From: Mycolicibacterium hodleri
GTDB lineage: Bacteria; Actinomycetota; Actinomycetes; Mycobacteriales; Mycobacteriaceae
Direction: 5' to 3'
Assembly (NCBI RefSeq): GCF_025822245.1
Contig: NZ_JACKTL010000067.1
Coordinates: forward strand, 1 to 64,000
DNA length: 64,000 nucleotides
Within the stretch, counting starts at the first letter, position 1; each line of letters starts with the position of its first letter. Positions 33,767 to 43,025 of the stretch are shown here, one piece after another. Below the pieces are notes generated by a model. It had not been told where the DNA came from. It made no database searches and worked only from the letters and a program-made list of their open reading frames with translations. Both the position numbers and the translations under genes were made by a program.

Positions 33767-35002
33767 ATGCTGACATGGGAGGACGATGTGGAAGTACATG
33801 CTCTAAGCAAACGAGGGTGGTCGATCTCGGGGATCGCCCGACACACCGGTCGTGACCGCAAGACGGTCCGGGCTTATCTGAACGGCACCAGCACTCCGGG
33901 CGTGCGCAGGCGCACCGCGGTGAATCCCTTCGAGGTGTTCTTGGCTTACGCGACCGCCCGGCTGGTCGACGACCCGCATCTGTGGGTGCGCACGTTGTGC
34001 GATGAACTTGAGGGCCTCGGGTACGCGATGTCGTATCAGACGTTGACCCGCCAGGTCCGCGAGCGCAAGCTGCGGCCGATATGCCAGGCGTGCCTGACCG
34101 CGACGGAGCACCCAACGCCGTCATCGAGCATCCGGCAGGTGAAGAGACGCAATGGGATTGGCTGGATCTGCCTGACCCCCAAGCGTCGTGGGGATGAGGG
34201 TCGATGGCGCACCTGTTCGTGGGCAGCCTGGCCTGCTCGGGCAAGTAGCGCGGGGTGGTGGCACCGGAGATGACCCAACCCTGGGTCATCGACGGGCTCG
34301 ACCGGATCTGTCGGGGTCTGGGTGGGGTGAGCCGGGTGTAGCGCTTTGATCGGATGGCCACGGTCTGTCACCCGGAGTCTGGGCGAGTGACGGCGAGCTT
34401 TGCCGGGGTGGCCAAGCACTACGGGGTGTCGGTGGCGATCTGCCCGCCACGGCGCGGCAGCCGTAAAGGCGTGGTGGAGAAGTTCAATCACACTGCCGCG
34501 CAACGGTGGTGGCGAACACTGCCTGGTGACCTGACAGTCGAACAAGCCCAAGAACGCCTCGACGAATTCTGTCGGCTTCGCGGTGACACTCGGCTGCGTC
34601 CGACCTTCGACGGGAAAGCCTCGGTGGACCACCGTCGCCAGCCAGGACGGTTTGCATCCGATGCCGGCGCGGGCGTATCCGGCGATCCTGACCTCCGAGC
34701 GGGTGGTGTCGCGGCAAGCGTTGGTCTCCTATCGTGGCAACCGGTACTCGGTGCCGCCGGAGCTCGCGTCGACAAGCGTGACCGTCACCCACGTACTCGG
34801 GGCCGACGTCATCGACGTGGTGACCGCCTCGGGCATCACCATCGCCCGCCATCCTCTAGCGGCTGATGGGACCGGGGTGATGGTCAGCGACCGCGGTCAC
34901 GTCTACGCCCTGGAGCAGGCCGCACCGCCGCAAGAAACGCATCCCGCCGGGGCCGGAAGCTCTGGCCGCGGCTGCCACCCTTCGACGCACAACGACTGCT
35001 AA
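33767..35002 (+). pseudogene. istA: IS21 transposase gene with several frameshifts and stops
   Basis: The start MLTWEDDVEVHALSKRGWSI, with SISGIARHTGRDRKTVRAYL as its helix-turn-helix, is an IstA N-terminus. The frame breaks near 34115. The next part (PAGEETQWDWLDLP, MAHLFVGSLACSGK, EMTQPWVIDGLDRICRG) lies in another frame interrupted by three stops near 34195-34342. The core continues at 34354 (FAGVAKHYGVSVAICPP, VVEKFNHTAAQRWWRTLP), and the C-terminal part shifts again at about 34630 (ARAYPAILTSERVVSRQALV, YRGNRYSVPPELA). Read across frames it is almost full length, so decay is by small lesions. Confidence 0.8.
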
Positions 35003-35110
35003 TAGCCCTCTCGATGAGAACCAATACACCACAACACAATTCGATTCCACTGCCGTGCTATACGACCTGTCGGTCTACGAGCGTACCGCCCGCGGAAGGA
35101 ACACCCTGTC

Positions 35111-35548
35111 ATGACTACTCGCACCACCGCCGATGCCGGTGACCGTCTGCCCGCCCCGAACACTGCCGAAGCGGCCAGCCTCTATCAACGCTTGCGCGGA
35201 CGTCTTGCCGTGCTGAAGCTGCGCGACGCCGCTGAAGCGTTGCCAGCGGTCCTGGATCAGTCAGCGGCCCAGGACCTGTCGATGACCGCCGCCCTGGACC
35301 GGCTGTTGTCCATCGAAGTGGAGGCCACCGAAGCCCGCAGGCTGGCGGGTCGGCTGCGGTTCGCCTGCCTGCCGACACCGGCGTCGTTGGAGGACTTCGA
35401 CTACGACGCCGCAGCCGGGGTCGACCGCCTTCTACACCGCTCGGTCGTGCTCAACCCCGACGGCAATTCCTACCGCCTACGAGACCACAACGCTCGAGCC
35501 GAGAAACTCCGCCGAACGACCACCGGAACACGCCAACCACTACAGTGA
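35111..35548 (+). pseudogene. istB: IS21 helper ATPase gene with in-frame internal deletion
   Basis: A 145-residue open frame. Residues 1-110 are the IstB N-terminus (YQRLRGRLAVLKLRDAAEAL, LLSIEVEATEARRLAGRLRF, LEDFDYDA). It then jumps to the extreme C-terminus (RSVVLNPDGNSYRLRDHNAR). The AAA+ core with Walker A (GxxGxGKT) and Walker B is missing, so the product cannot be a functional ATPase although the frame is intact. ATG 35111 has AAGGAA upstream. Confidence 0.8.
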
Positions 35549-35561
35549 CGGTTGCTCGCAA

Positions 35562-35609
35562 GTGGGGATTTCAAGGAGCGCCACTGGGGAAATTCGATGA
35601 GCGCCGTCA
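35562..35609 (+). repeat. Right terminal repeat of the IS21 element
   Basis: GTGGGGATTTCAAGGAGCGCC, then CTGGGGAAATTCGATGAGCGCC, then GTCA: inverted copies of the two motifs at the left end. Confidence 0.72.
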
Positions 35610-35613
35610 CATC

Positions 35614-36261
35614 CGCAATTTCAACGCAACCCGCCACCAACAACGGCAGACATGTCCCGATAATAATGCGTCACCTATGTCCCGAGACCACACACATCAG
35701 CTGCGCGTTCGCCCACCTCTGCGGAGTGGCACCGATACCCGCTGCAGGGAAGACCAACCGCAACCGCCTGCACGTCGGCGCGACGGAGCCGCCAGCAGCG
35801 CCCTAATCTCCATACCATTGTTGACGACGGTCGAAAAGGCAGCCAGAAGCGACGTTGACTAGAACTCGCCCCGTCGCGACTGGCCAGATCTTCAAGAGTC
35901 GTACACCACCATCGTGTGGCTGCGCTTATGACCCAAAGCAGCCGCACGTACGCCGAAGAAACAATCGCCACGGAACCCGGGGCACACCCCGGAGGTGAAA
36001 GTTACGCAGTGCTCTTGAATGGGTGCACAAGCGCAACACCAGCCGACTCCACGTATACCTCAGCGCAACTACCAAACGCCGAGTTTTATGGCATCGTCGT
36101 TCCTTCGGAACGGACCTACCAACCCGTGGCGCCGAACTGTATTAACGGGAGCCTCCACCAGACCAAAGCAATCACCACCGCATCCCTTGTGGCAGTTACC
36201 GAAGTGGTCTATAAGTCCTAAGTGCTACCAATTAGCACCTACGTGCTCGGTCTCGGCACTG
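35614..36261. other. Gene-free stretch after the IS21 element
   Basis: The first about 100 bases continue the interrupted IS481-like transposase frame (RNFNATRHQQRQTCPDN). Beyond that short frames look random and no domain is seen. The minus-strand SGNH lipoprotein gene ends at 36262. Confidence 0.45.
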
Positions 36262-37203
36262 TCAAACTAATCCATTGATTATGGACGCAAGATGGTGCCC
36301 TATTGCCGTGTATGCAGCCTGTGTGAAGTGTGTGCCATCGACCGTCAATGCCGGTGCAATATCCCCGGCTTCGACCGCCGCGATGTCGGCGGGCGTTGGG
36401 GGCAAGCGAACTGCAGCGAGACCATCCGTTACGAGCCAACTTCGCAGATCGACGAACCGCGAACCGTAGACAATCGATAGTTCGCTTCTCACGCTGGGCA
36501 CGGCCCCGACGATCAAGTACTTCTTTGGCTCACTAAGCGAGTCGACCATCGAAGCGATATCACGCATGATTGCCGTCTTTTGTCCCCCGTTGTTAGTCCC
36601 CGCCCAGATAATCTGAGTACAGGCCCGGTAGTTGGCCCCTATGTCACTGCTGAATACGGATTCCGCCGGGACCGGCACGACTGATTCGGGTGCTCGATCT
36701 GGAACGAATCCGAAGATCTCCGCCCCCGATGACATTGTGTGCTGCAGGTTGCCAGACACACCAGCGAGTGTGCCGTGCATCTCCATCGTGCCGGCCTTAG
36801 CATATTGAGTCCAGCCATCTATGGGGCTTATAGCAAGTACCGGAACTGCCGCTGTTGATCCGGACGGAATTCGATTGTTAATCAGCGTGACTGCGGGTTT
36901 CAAACCACCTTGCCGGACCGCGATCTCAGCTGATCCCTGTGACGGGACGCCGAAGTTTACCGTCTGCACGTGGAGGTCTTCGCCGATCGTGTCTAGCCAG
37001 GTTGGTTTAGCTTGCCGCCAGACACCGTCAACTTTGGTAAGCGAGTAAGTCAACGAATCACCCCAACCCACTACACGCCCCGGGGGGCAGACTGAGTGGC
37101 CGGTTGCTGGTTCGGCCCCGGTCTGTCCGGCACCAGAGCAACCCATCGTCAGTACGGCAGAGAGCACGACCAACGGCTTGGCGGAGCGCCAACTGGTGTT
37201 CAC
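36262..37203 (-). CDS. SGNH/GDSL-hydrolase-like lipoprotein
   Basis: A 313-residue protein with a lipoprotein signal (SAKPLVVLSAVLTMGCSG, lipid Cys near residue 23). The mature domain has an SGNH layout: VVGWGDSLTYSL (Ser in GDS near residue 49), NFGVPSQGSAEI (block II Gly region), IIWAGTNNGG (block III Asn in GTN), and DGTHFTQAAY (block V Asp-His). These enzymes act as esterases or O-acyltransferases outside the membrane. It is a different subgroup from the two acyltransferase-linked SGNH domains. It stands alone; a divergent region separates it from the SMP-30 gene. Confidence 0.8.
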   Translation of the reverse strand: MNTSWRSAKPLVVLSAVLTMGCSGAGQTGAEPATGHSVCPPGRVVGWGDSLTYSLTKVDGVWRQAKPTWLDTIGEDLHVQTVNFGVPSQGSAEIAVRQGGLKPAVTLINNRIPSGSTAAVPVLAISPIDGWTQYAKAGTMEMHGTLAGVSGNLQHTMSSGAEIFGFVPDRAPESVVPVPAESVFSSDIGANYRACTQIIWAGTNNGGQKTAIMRDIASMVDSLSEPKKYLIVGAVPSVRSELSIVYGSRFVDLRSWLVTDGLAAVRLPPTPADIAAVEAGDIAPALTVDGTHFTQAAYTAIGHHLASIINGLV

Positions 37204-37454
37204 AGGAGCAGCCTAGATGTCGCCTCCAACCTGGTTGGTTAAGAAACTGTGACGACACGCTGTGGCTGTGATGAGGCTCAACGAAAGTGCGCAGCATAGA
37301 TCGGTGAAAGCGCTGCGGTTGCGAGGGCAGAGATCGGCTGGCTCGCTGACGCTGAGGCTGCTGTATGTGCATCGCCGAAGTCAGCGTTTGGGGTCGAGTC
37401 GGCATCGGGCTAGCGGCTAGCATCGCCACCCAATGGAGATTTGGGGACGATCCG

Positions 37455-38324
37455 ATGCGTATCGCTGAACAATTGACCCGTTCGTTCGCCCACCACGGAG
37501 AGGGGCCGTTCTGGGACTCTCGCGGCAATCGCCTGTTATGCATGGATGTTTTCGCGAGTGCGGTCGTCGCGATCGACTCCGACGGGGATATCCGCCGCTA
37601 CCCGGTGCCAGGCCGGGCCGCGACGGTAATCAGACATCGCGCGCGTTCCGGCTTCGTCATCGGAACGGAACACGGCCTCGTCTTCTCGAACGAGGAGTTA
37701 TCCGACTTCGAACATCTCGCCACAGTGGTGAGTGACGATGCGACGGTACGCACGAACGACGGCGGCTGCGACCCCCTCGGGGGCTTCGTCATCGGGACCA
37801 TGTCATACATCGGTCAACCAGAACACGGAGCCGTCTACCGAGTTGCGCCCGACCTGCGAGTGACTGAACTCCTTGCATCCGTGTCGATCTCAAACGGTGT
37901 TCAGTGGTCGGCTGACGGCACGCGAGCTTTCTACATCGACAGCCCCACCCGGCGCGTGGACGCCTTCGACGTTGACCCCCATACAGGCGCATGGTCGGGA
38001 CGCCAGACGCTCATTCGATTTGACGGTCTAGGGGGAGTTCCCGATGGCATGGCGATCGACGAGGACGACGGATTGTGGATAGCGGTGTGGGGCGACGGGG
38101 TGGTGAATCACTACGATAAGGCAGGGCGCTTCGTCGAAGCGATAGCTGTACCCGGCGTCACTCAGGTGAGTTCCTGCGCCTTCGGCGGGGACGGCCGCAG
38201 CGTCCTTTTCATCACCACCTCTCGCCAAGACCTTCGCGATGGCGAACAGCCAAATGCCGGCGCGGTGTTTTCTATCCGTACTGGAGTACGGGGCGCGGCC
38301 CAGGCGGAGTTTCACCCTGAGTAG
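37455..38324 (+). CDS. SMP-30/gluconolactonase-family beta-propeller hydrolase
   Basis: A 289-residue six-bladed propeller of the SMP-30/regucalcin/gluconolactonase family: HGEGPFWDSRGNRLLCMD (metal-binding Glu near residue 16), TNDGGCDPLGGFVIGTM near 100, SNGVQWSADGTRAFYIDS near 145 and GVPDGMAIDEDDGLWIAVWG near 200, where the metal-binding Asp lies. Such enzymes open sugar lactones. ATG 37455 is chosen for GGGGA upstream and normal length. It could feed a sugar acid into the locus or be unrelated catabolism; the context does not decide. Confidence 0.87.
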   Translation: MRIAEQLTRSFAHHGEGPFWDSRGNRLLCMDVFASAVVAIDSDGDIRRYPVPGRAATVIRHRARSGFVIGTEHGLVFSNEELSDFEHLATVVSDDATVRTNDGGCDPLGGFVIGTMSYIGQPEHGAVYRVAPDLRVTELLASVSISNGVQWSADGTRAFYIDSPTRRVDAFDVDPHTGAWSGRQTLIRFDGLGGVPDGMAIDEDDGLWIAVWGDGVVNHYDKAGRFVEAIAVPGVTQVSSCAFGGDGRSVLFITTSRQDLRDGEQPNAGAVFSIRTGVRGAAQAEFHPE

Positions 38325-38393
38325 AATGGTCGTTCTTGAACACTCAGGGCGCGCTAAGTACTGATGCAGCAAGCCAACTCGCAACCTGGAAAG

Positions 38394-39557
38394 CTAAGTT
38401 CGAGCCCTAAGTAGTTGGTCGAACACTCTGCAGTACACCTCGACGGTGCGCTCCCAGCTGAAGCGCTCCCGGACAAGGCCCATTGACGCCTGTCCAAGCC
38501 GACGTGCCTGTTCGCGGTCCTGCATCAGGAGGACGATGTGTGCGGCGAGCTCACTTGGGTTGTCGCCAACCAACGCATGCACACCTGGATCGAGCCCCGC
38601 GATCGGACTAGCGCTCGCCGAGTTAAGGACCACCGGACAGCCCATTGCCATCGCACGAATGGCTTTCATAAGTATTCCGGCGTCCACCATCGCGGGAGCG
38701 AGCGTGACGCTGGCACGTTGTAACTCATCGTCGTAGTCGTCGACCTCACCGACTACCGTCACCCCCGCATCGGCGTCGAGCTCCTTTACAGCGGCGGTCG
38801 GGCGCGCGCCGAAAATTCTAAGTTCGGCGTCCGGCAAATGCTGCCGTACCAACGGAATCACTTCCCGTGCAAGATAAATCGCTGTAGCCTCATTTTCCGA
38901 ACGCCACAATGCACCCCCAAAGACCGCGACGTGTCGGCGATCTCCTTGCCATCGACCGGTCGTAGGGTTGAGTCCGACCGATGCCACCTCTACGATTCCT
39001 CGAGAGCTCGAAATCTTGTCTCTGTCGCGCTCAGAAAAGACAATGAGTCCATCGATGTTACATTTCATGTCGTTCTTCATGCGCTCGAACTTTGCGCGCT
39101 CGAGTTGCTGTAACCAACGACGAATGTAGGACATCTCCGACCTCGGTTGGATCACAATCTCACCTGGTAGGTCATGCAAAGTGATACTTGTGCGAGTCCG
39201 CCCAGCGCAAAGCTGGAGCGGCTCGAATGCTTGCGCGTACTCCGCATGCAGGATGTCGGGCTGCAGCCACTGAACGAGAGCCGCAGCCTCCCTGGTGGAT
39301 TGCCGTGACCACGATCCGCGGGCAGCGAACGGATACCGCCCAACTCGTTCTAATTGTGTTCGTTTTACGGGTGAGCCGGCGTGGTAGGTCACCCCTTCGA
39401 CTTGCCAGCTCCGAAGCAGTCCATTTTGTTGGGACGGCGCATACACATGCAGGTCCATCAACGGAGCTAGTGCCTGTACCAATGGTGAGGCAAGGTCATT
39501 GGCTGCGTGGTCGTGATGTATCAGTGGCGAGTACGGGGTCAGCAAAAGAACTTTCAT
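38394..39557 (-). CDS. Family 4 glycosyltransferase
   Basis: A 387-residue GT-B enzyme from ATG 39557 (MKVLLLTPYSP). The N-terminal domain holds HAANDLASPLVQALA; the C-terminal domain has VAVFGGALWRSENE, ELRIFGARPT, VGEVDDYDDEL and PAMVDAGILMKAIRAMAMGCPVV, the donor-binding E/K-region of GT4. A frame extension upstream to 39833 overlaps the next gene and is a shadow. Last of three minus-strand glycosyltransferase genes divergent from the heptose operon. Confidence 0.87.
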   Translation of the reverse strand: MKVLLLTPYSPLIHHDHAANDLASPLVQALAPLMDLHVYAPSQQNGLLRSWQVEGVTYHAGSPVKRTQLERVGRYPFAARGSWSRQSTREAAALVQWLQPDILHAEYAQAFEPLQLCAGRTRTSITLHDLPGEIVIQPRSEMSYIRRWLQQLERAKFERMKNDMKCNIDGLIVFSERDRDKISSSRGIVEVASVGLNPTTGRWQGDRRHVAVFGGALWRSENEATAIYLAREVIPLVRQHLPDAELRIFGARPTAAVKELDADAGVTVVGEVDDYDDELQRASVTLAPAMVDAGILMKAIRAMAMGCPVVLNSASASPIAGLDPGVHALVGDNPSELAAHIVLLMQDREQARRLGQASMGLVRERFSWERTVEVYCRVFDQLLRART

Positions 39558-39687
39558 TGCCTGGTGTCCAACCCCTCTCGCGATTCTCGACCCCGACAGA
39601 TTGCAGCAGAGCCCCCAGACTTCAAGAGCGACCGGCGCCGCGCCGCCCCGGTCGAGCTCATCCAGCAGACTATGCTCCACCGAACCG

Positions 39688-40626
39688 CTATCTGCGGCAC
39701 CTGTGGGGCTTGCCGGCTTGGGTGAAACCTTCGAAGATTCCTCGGGTGGCTGCGATCGCCTTGGGCAGGCGCCCCTCCGTCTCACGCAGCGCCTTACCGA
39801 TGGTGCGAAGCGTTTCGATACCCCCTTTCCCAAACGCGAGTCGGCGTCGTGAGACTCCGATGTCGCGGGCGAAAGTGAAGCGATTGCGAGAGGACCAATA
39901 GTAAAAAGTTTGACTTTGCCCTGTGCCTGACGAAGCGCCGACCGCGTGCCAGAGATGGGCTGACGGTACTACGCCGAGCCGACATCCCCGTTCGCGGGCG
40001 CTCCATGAGAAGTACGTGTCTTCCCAATAAAGAAAGTAGCCGCTAGGAAACCCTCCCAGGGTGCGGAATGTGGACGCACGCATCATCGGCGCTGCTCCAG
40101 TGATGAACTCTGTTTCAAACGCGCGACGCGGCGCATCGGCAAGACGGCGACCGTAAAGTTGATGTTTAACACGCACCTCGCGAACGGAGATTGAGCCGCC
40201 GCAATACCAGATCCAGGGATCTAGTTCATTGCCGCTGTAAATAAGTGGTGACACAAGGTCGAATTCGCCTGAATCGAGCTCGTCTTCAAGGGACTCCAGA
40301 CAGCCCGCACGGAGCCGCGTGTCCGGGTTGAGAAGCCATATGACATCGTCATCCTTCACGTCGGAGCTGCTTACGAGCGCGTTCATCCCGCCACCAAAGC
40401 CCATGTTCGTCGTTCTGATGTCAAGTGTCACCCCCGGCAATCCGTCGATCCCGGCCCGTAGAGCACAGAGATTTGCAGGCGTAGAGCAGTTATCCAGCAC
40501 GTGTACGACTACAGCGCGACCGTGAGGCGACTCCCTCGGAAGCTCTTTCACAAGGCGCGACGTCAGATCGGGTGTGTTGAAGTGCACTGTCAGCACGTGT
40601 AACACGCTGCCCGTGCCGCTAGTCAT
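39688..40626 (-). CDS. Family 2 glycosyltransferase, rhamnosyltransferase-like
   Basis: A 312-residue GT2 enzyme: LTVHFNTPDLTSRLV at the N-terminus, NMGFGGGMNALV near residue 73, IWLLNPDTRLRAG (the DxD equivalent PDT) near 97, and FPSGYFLYWEDTYFSWSARERG near 192 with the ED base motif. This NxGFGxGxN / NPD pattern is typical of rhamnosyltransferases such as WbbL, so dTDP-rhamnose from the rml operon is a reasonable donor. It overlaps nothing on its strand; the next GT starts 130 bases downstream. Confidence 0.87.
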   Translation of the reverse strand: MTSGTGSVLHVLTVHFNTPDLTSRLVKELPRESPHGRAVVVHVLDNCSTPANLCALRAGIDGLPGVTLDIRTTNMGFGGGMNALVSSSDVKDDDVIWLLNPDTRLRAGCLESLEDELDSGEFDLVSPLIYSGNELDPWIWYCGGSISVREVRVKHQLYGRRLADAPRRAFETEFITGAAPMMRASTFRTLGGFPSGYFLYWEDTYFSWSARERGCRLGVVPSAHLWHAVGASSGTGQSQTFYYWSSRNRFTFARDIGVSRRRLAFGKGGIETLRTIGKALRETEGRLPKAIAATRGIFEGFTQAGKPHRCRR

Positions 40627-40629
40627 GGC

Positions 40630-41667
40630 CTACTGACCTGTCAACTCGCCGGATTGCTGCAGCAGCGCGCACCATTCTGACGATCCAAGCCTCGAATAAG
40701 TTGAGGCGGAACGCATTTGATCCGACCGTCCGAGCGCAGCCGCCTCCACAGCCGCCAACCACGAACTCGGGTCATCCCAATTACCAACAGCGCCAGGAAA
40801 ATTTGCCCCTAGAATCGATGTCAAAAACCCCGTGCTGCGGCCAACGACGGGTACGCCGGCCTCGAGGGCGCGTAGGGCAACGCCGCTTTGAAAATAGTAG
40901 CGATAGGGCAAGAGCACGACCGATGCCGACGCCAGAAGCTCATGAAACTCTTCTTCCGGCAGAAAGCGATTTATTAGCTGCCACCCGGGTATTGGCGGCC
41001 AACCGCGCCCCGCCACGGTTGGATTCCAGCCAGCAGCGGTCAACGATGGAGCGATAGCGGCCATCGCATCCAAATCGCGTGCTGGTTTGTACTGGCCTAA
41101 TACCAGAACCGTTCGGACGGGCCGCACCGCACTGTCTGAACTCGGCGCCCTCATTGGATGTGGTGCAAGGTGAATCCGTTCAGGTGCGAAGTACCGGGCA
41201 GCGACGTCGTGCGCCTCCGGGCTCATCGTGACCAGATGAGGCCACTTAGATCCTGACAGCTTGCGTGACAGAGCCGCTGCCCGTGGCGAGAGGCCGTTCT
41301 GCCGCGCTAACGGTTCGGGATCGTGCATCGCGATGAATGTCTGATTGGTGTAGTGGCGCCATAACGGCATGTCCAACCAGCCGAGTAGGGGCCATGCAAC
41401 GACGTTTGGCCCACCTTCGCGGGCGTAACGGCGACCGTTTTTGATGTGCGCGCCTAGTGCAAGGGCTTTGGCGCGCAGGCTTCCCGCGACCTCGCCATTG
41501 CGAGACTCGAGCCGGATAGAAGGAACACCACCAGCCTCGAGGGACTCCGACAGTCGCTCAACGAAATGTTCGGATACATCATGCAACGGGCTATAGAGCC
41601 GGACGGGCGCGCTGGCTGGGCCGATCAACTGAGCTCCGGTACGTTCACGTGATGGTGGCGCATTCAT
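40630..41667 (-). CDS. Family 4 glycosyltransferase (GT-B)
   Basis: A 345-residue GT-B enzyme from ATG 41667, chosen because AGGACGAG precedes it; the frame extends further but would run into the divergent promoter region. Features: VAWPLLGWLDMPLWRHYTNQ, MHDPEPLARQNGLS, VLVLGQYKPARDLDAM at the start of the donor domain, and SVVLLPYRYYFQSGVALRALEAGVPVVG, the conserved donor-binding block near residue 265. It ends 3 bases before the GT2 start, so the two are in one operon. Confidence 0.83.
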   Translation of the reverse strand: MNAPPSRERTGAQLIGPASAPVRLYSPLHDVSEHFVERLSESLEAGGVPSIRLESRNGEVAGSLRAKALALGAHIKNGRRYAREGGPNVVAWPLLGWLDMPLWRHYTNQTFIAMHDPEPLARQNGLSPRAAALSRKLSGSKWPHLVTMSPEAHDVAARYFAPERIHLAPHPMRAPSSDSAVRPVRTVLVLGQYKPARDLDAMAAIAPSLTAAGWNPTVAGRGWPPIPGWQLINRFLPEEEFHELLASASVVLLPYRYYFQSGVALRALEAGVPVVGRSTGFLTSILGANFPGAVGNWDDPSSWLAAVEAAALGRSDQMRSASTYSRLGSSEWCALLQQSGELTGQ

Positions 41668-41833
41668 CTCGTCCTGGATGGGCAGACAACGCCTAGCGCC
41701 GTCTATTGTGACACTAGCAGCCGAGCCGCCGCGCCGATTGGTCAGCGATATTCGGTGGAGCTTGGACCACCAGGGGGCCATGGCGGCGTCAGGTGCGAAG
41801 CCGACATGGGGATGTCTAAGAGGGGGACTGAGC

Positions 41834-42412
41834 ATGAGGGACGTTGCGGATATTTTTGCCGAGACCGTCGCGGTTAAGACGCGTGTTCTGAATGACGCGG
41901 ACTTGCTCGAGACAGCTCGCGCCGTTGGGGAACGGTTAATTGCGGGTTACCGCACCGGTGCACGAGTGTTTATGTGCGGAAATGGTGGCAGCGCGGCAGA
42001 TGCACAGCACTTTGCTGCGGAACTGACGGGGCACTTCATTTTTGATCGGCCGCCGCTCGGGGCAGAAGCGCTCCACGGCAATTCGTCGCACGTTACAGCG
42101 GTCGCAAACGACTACGACTACGACACCGTTTTTGCGAGAGCGCTTCAGGCATCCGCAAGACCCGGCGACACCCTTGTGGCGATTAGTACCTCCGGAAACT
42201 CTGCGAACATTCTTCGCGCTGCCAGCGTAGCGAAGGAGCTTGGAGTCACAGTTGTCGCATTAACAGGTGCATCTGGTGGGAAGCTTGCGGAATTCGCGGA
42301 TTACTTGATCAATGTCCCTTCAAGTGATACCGGGCGAATTCAGGAGTCTCATATCGTGTTCATCCACGCAATCTCCGAACATGTCGAATACGCGATCTTC
42401 GCAGCGAAGTAG
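41834..42412 (+). CDS. gmhA: Sedoheptulose-7-phosphate isomerase
   Basis: A 192-residue SIS-domain protein converting sedoheptulose-7-phosphate to D-glycero-D-manno-heptose-7-phosphate. VFMCGNGGSAADAQHFAAEL (residues 46-65) and VAISTSGNSANIL near 115 are the GmhA phosphosugar-binding motifs; HIVFIHAISEHVE ends it. ATG 41834 has AGGGGGAC upstream. First of four heptose genes (gmhA, gmhB, hddA, hddC) read divergently from three glycosyltransferase genes. M. tuberculosis has gmhA, gmhB and hddA (Rv0113-Rv0115) but their end product is unclear. Confidence 0.93.
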   Translation: MRDVADIFAETVAVKTRVLNDADLLETARAVGERLIAGYRTGARVFMCGNGGSAADAQHFAAELTGHFIFDRPPLGAEALHGNSSHVTAVANDYDYDTVFARALQASARPGDTLVAISTSGNSANILRAASVAKELGVTVVALTGASGGKLAEFADYLINVPSSDTGRIQESHIVFIHAISEHVEYAIFAAK

Positions 42413-42446
42413 CAGCGACCCGGCGAACCAGCGTGCTGTCCAAGAG

Positions 42447-43025
42447 ATGATCTTGGAACGCACTGGCCGCGAGTGGTGTCTGTTCGTCGATAGAGACGGC
42501 GTGATCAATCGGCGGATTGTTGGTGACTACGTTCGGACCTGTGAGGACTTCGAGTGGCTGCCTAACGCTCGGCGCGCCCTGCGACTTCTACGGGGGTGGG
42601 CACCTCACCTTGTCGTCGTCACTAATCAACAGGGTGTCGGCAAAGGACTCATGAGCAATGACGATCTAGTGGCAATACACGACCACGTTCAGAGTGTGTT
42701 ATCAACAGACGGCGTGCGGGTCGATGGATTTCAGGTATGCCAGCACCTAGAGGCGGCCAAGTGCAATTGTCGAAAGCCGAGACCGGAGCTCATCCTTAAA
42801 TGGCTAGCAAATAATCCCAGCAGTGTCCCAGACCTAAGCATCATGGTCGGCGACAGCAGAAGCGACATACAGTTGGCGCGCAATGTCGCTGCTGAGGTTG
42901 GCGGTTGTGCGAGTATTCGGATTGGGGGTCGTGTCGATCCGGAGAATATGGCCGATGCGTCGTTTGATTCCCTCTGGGACTTTGCTGTCGCAGTAGGGAA
43001 GCTGGGGGAGGAAATCGAGGGATGA
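42447..43025 (+). CDS. gmhB: D-glycero-D-manno-heptose-1,7-bisphosphate 7-phosphatase
   Basis: A 192-residue HAD phosphatase. LFVDRDGVIN (DxD nucleophile, residues 12-21), VVTNQQGVGKG near 52, the zinc site CQHLEAAKCNCRKP near 94-107 and IMVGDSRSD near 132 define GmhB. Start ATG 42447 gives the usual length; ATG 42381, which would overlap gmhA, is possible. It ends by overlapping hddA (ATGA). Removes the 7-phosphate after HddA phosphorylation at position 1. Confidence 0.92.
   Translation: MILERTGREWCLFVDRDGVINRRIVGDYVRTCEDFEWLPNARRALRLLRGWAPHLVVVTNQQGVGKGLMSNDDLVAIHDHVQSVLSTDGVRVDGFQVCQHLEAAKCNCRKPRPELILKWLANNPSSVPDLSIMVGDSRSDIQLARNVAAEVGGCASIRIGGRVDPENMADASFDSLWDFAVAVGKLGEEIEG

Larger units (their letters stand above)
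33630..35609 (+). mobile_element. IS21-family insertion sequence (defective), about 1.98 kb
   Basis: Bounded by TGACGGCGCTC (33630-33640) and its complement (35599-35609). Each end carries two copies of a GAAATTCCCCA-type motif, the multiple terminal repeats of IS21. It encodes istA and istB remnants in the usual order. CATC at 33626-33629 is repeated at 35610-35613, a 4-bp target duplication. Both genes are damaged, so it is not autonomous. Confidence 0.82.
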
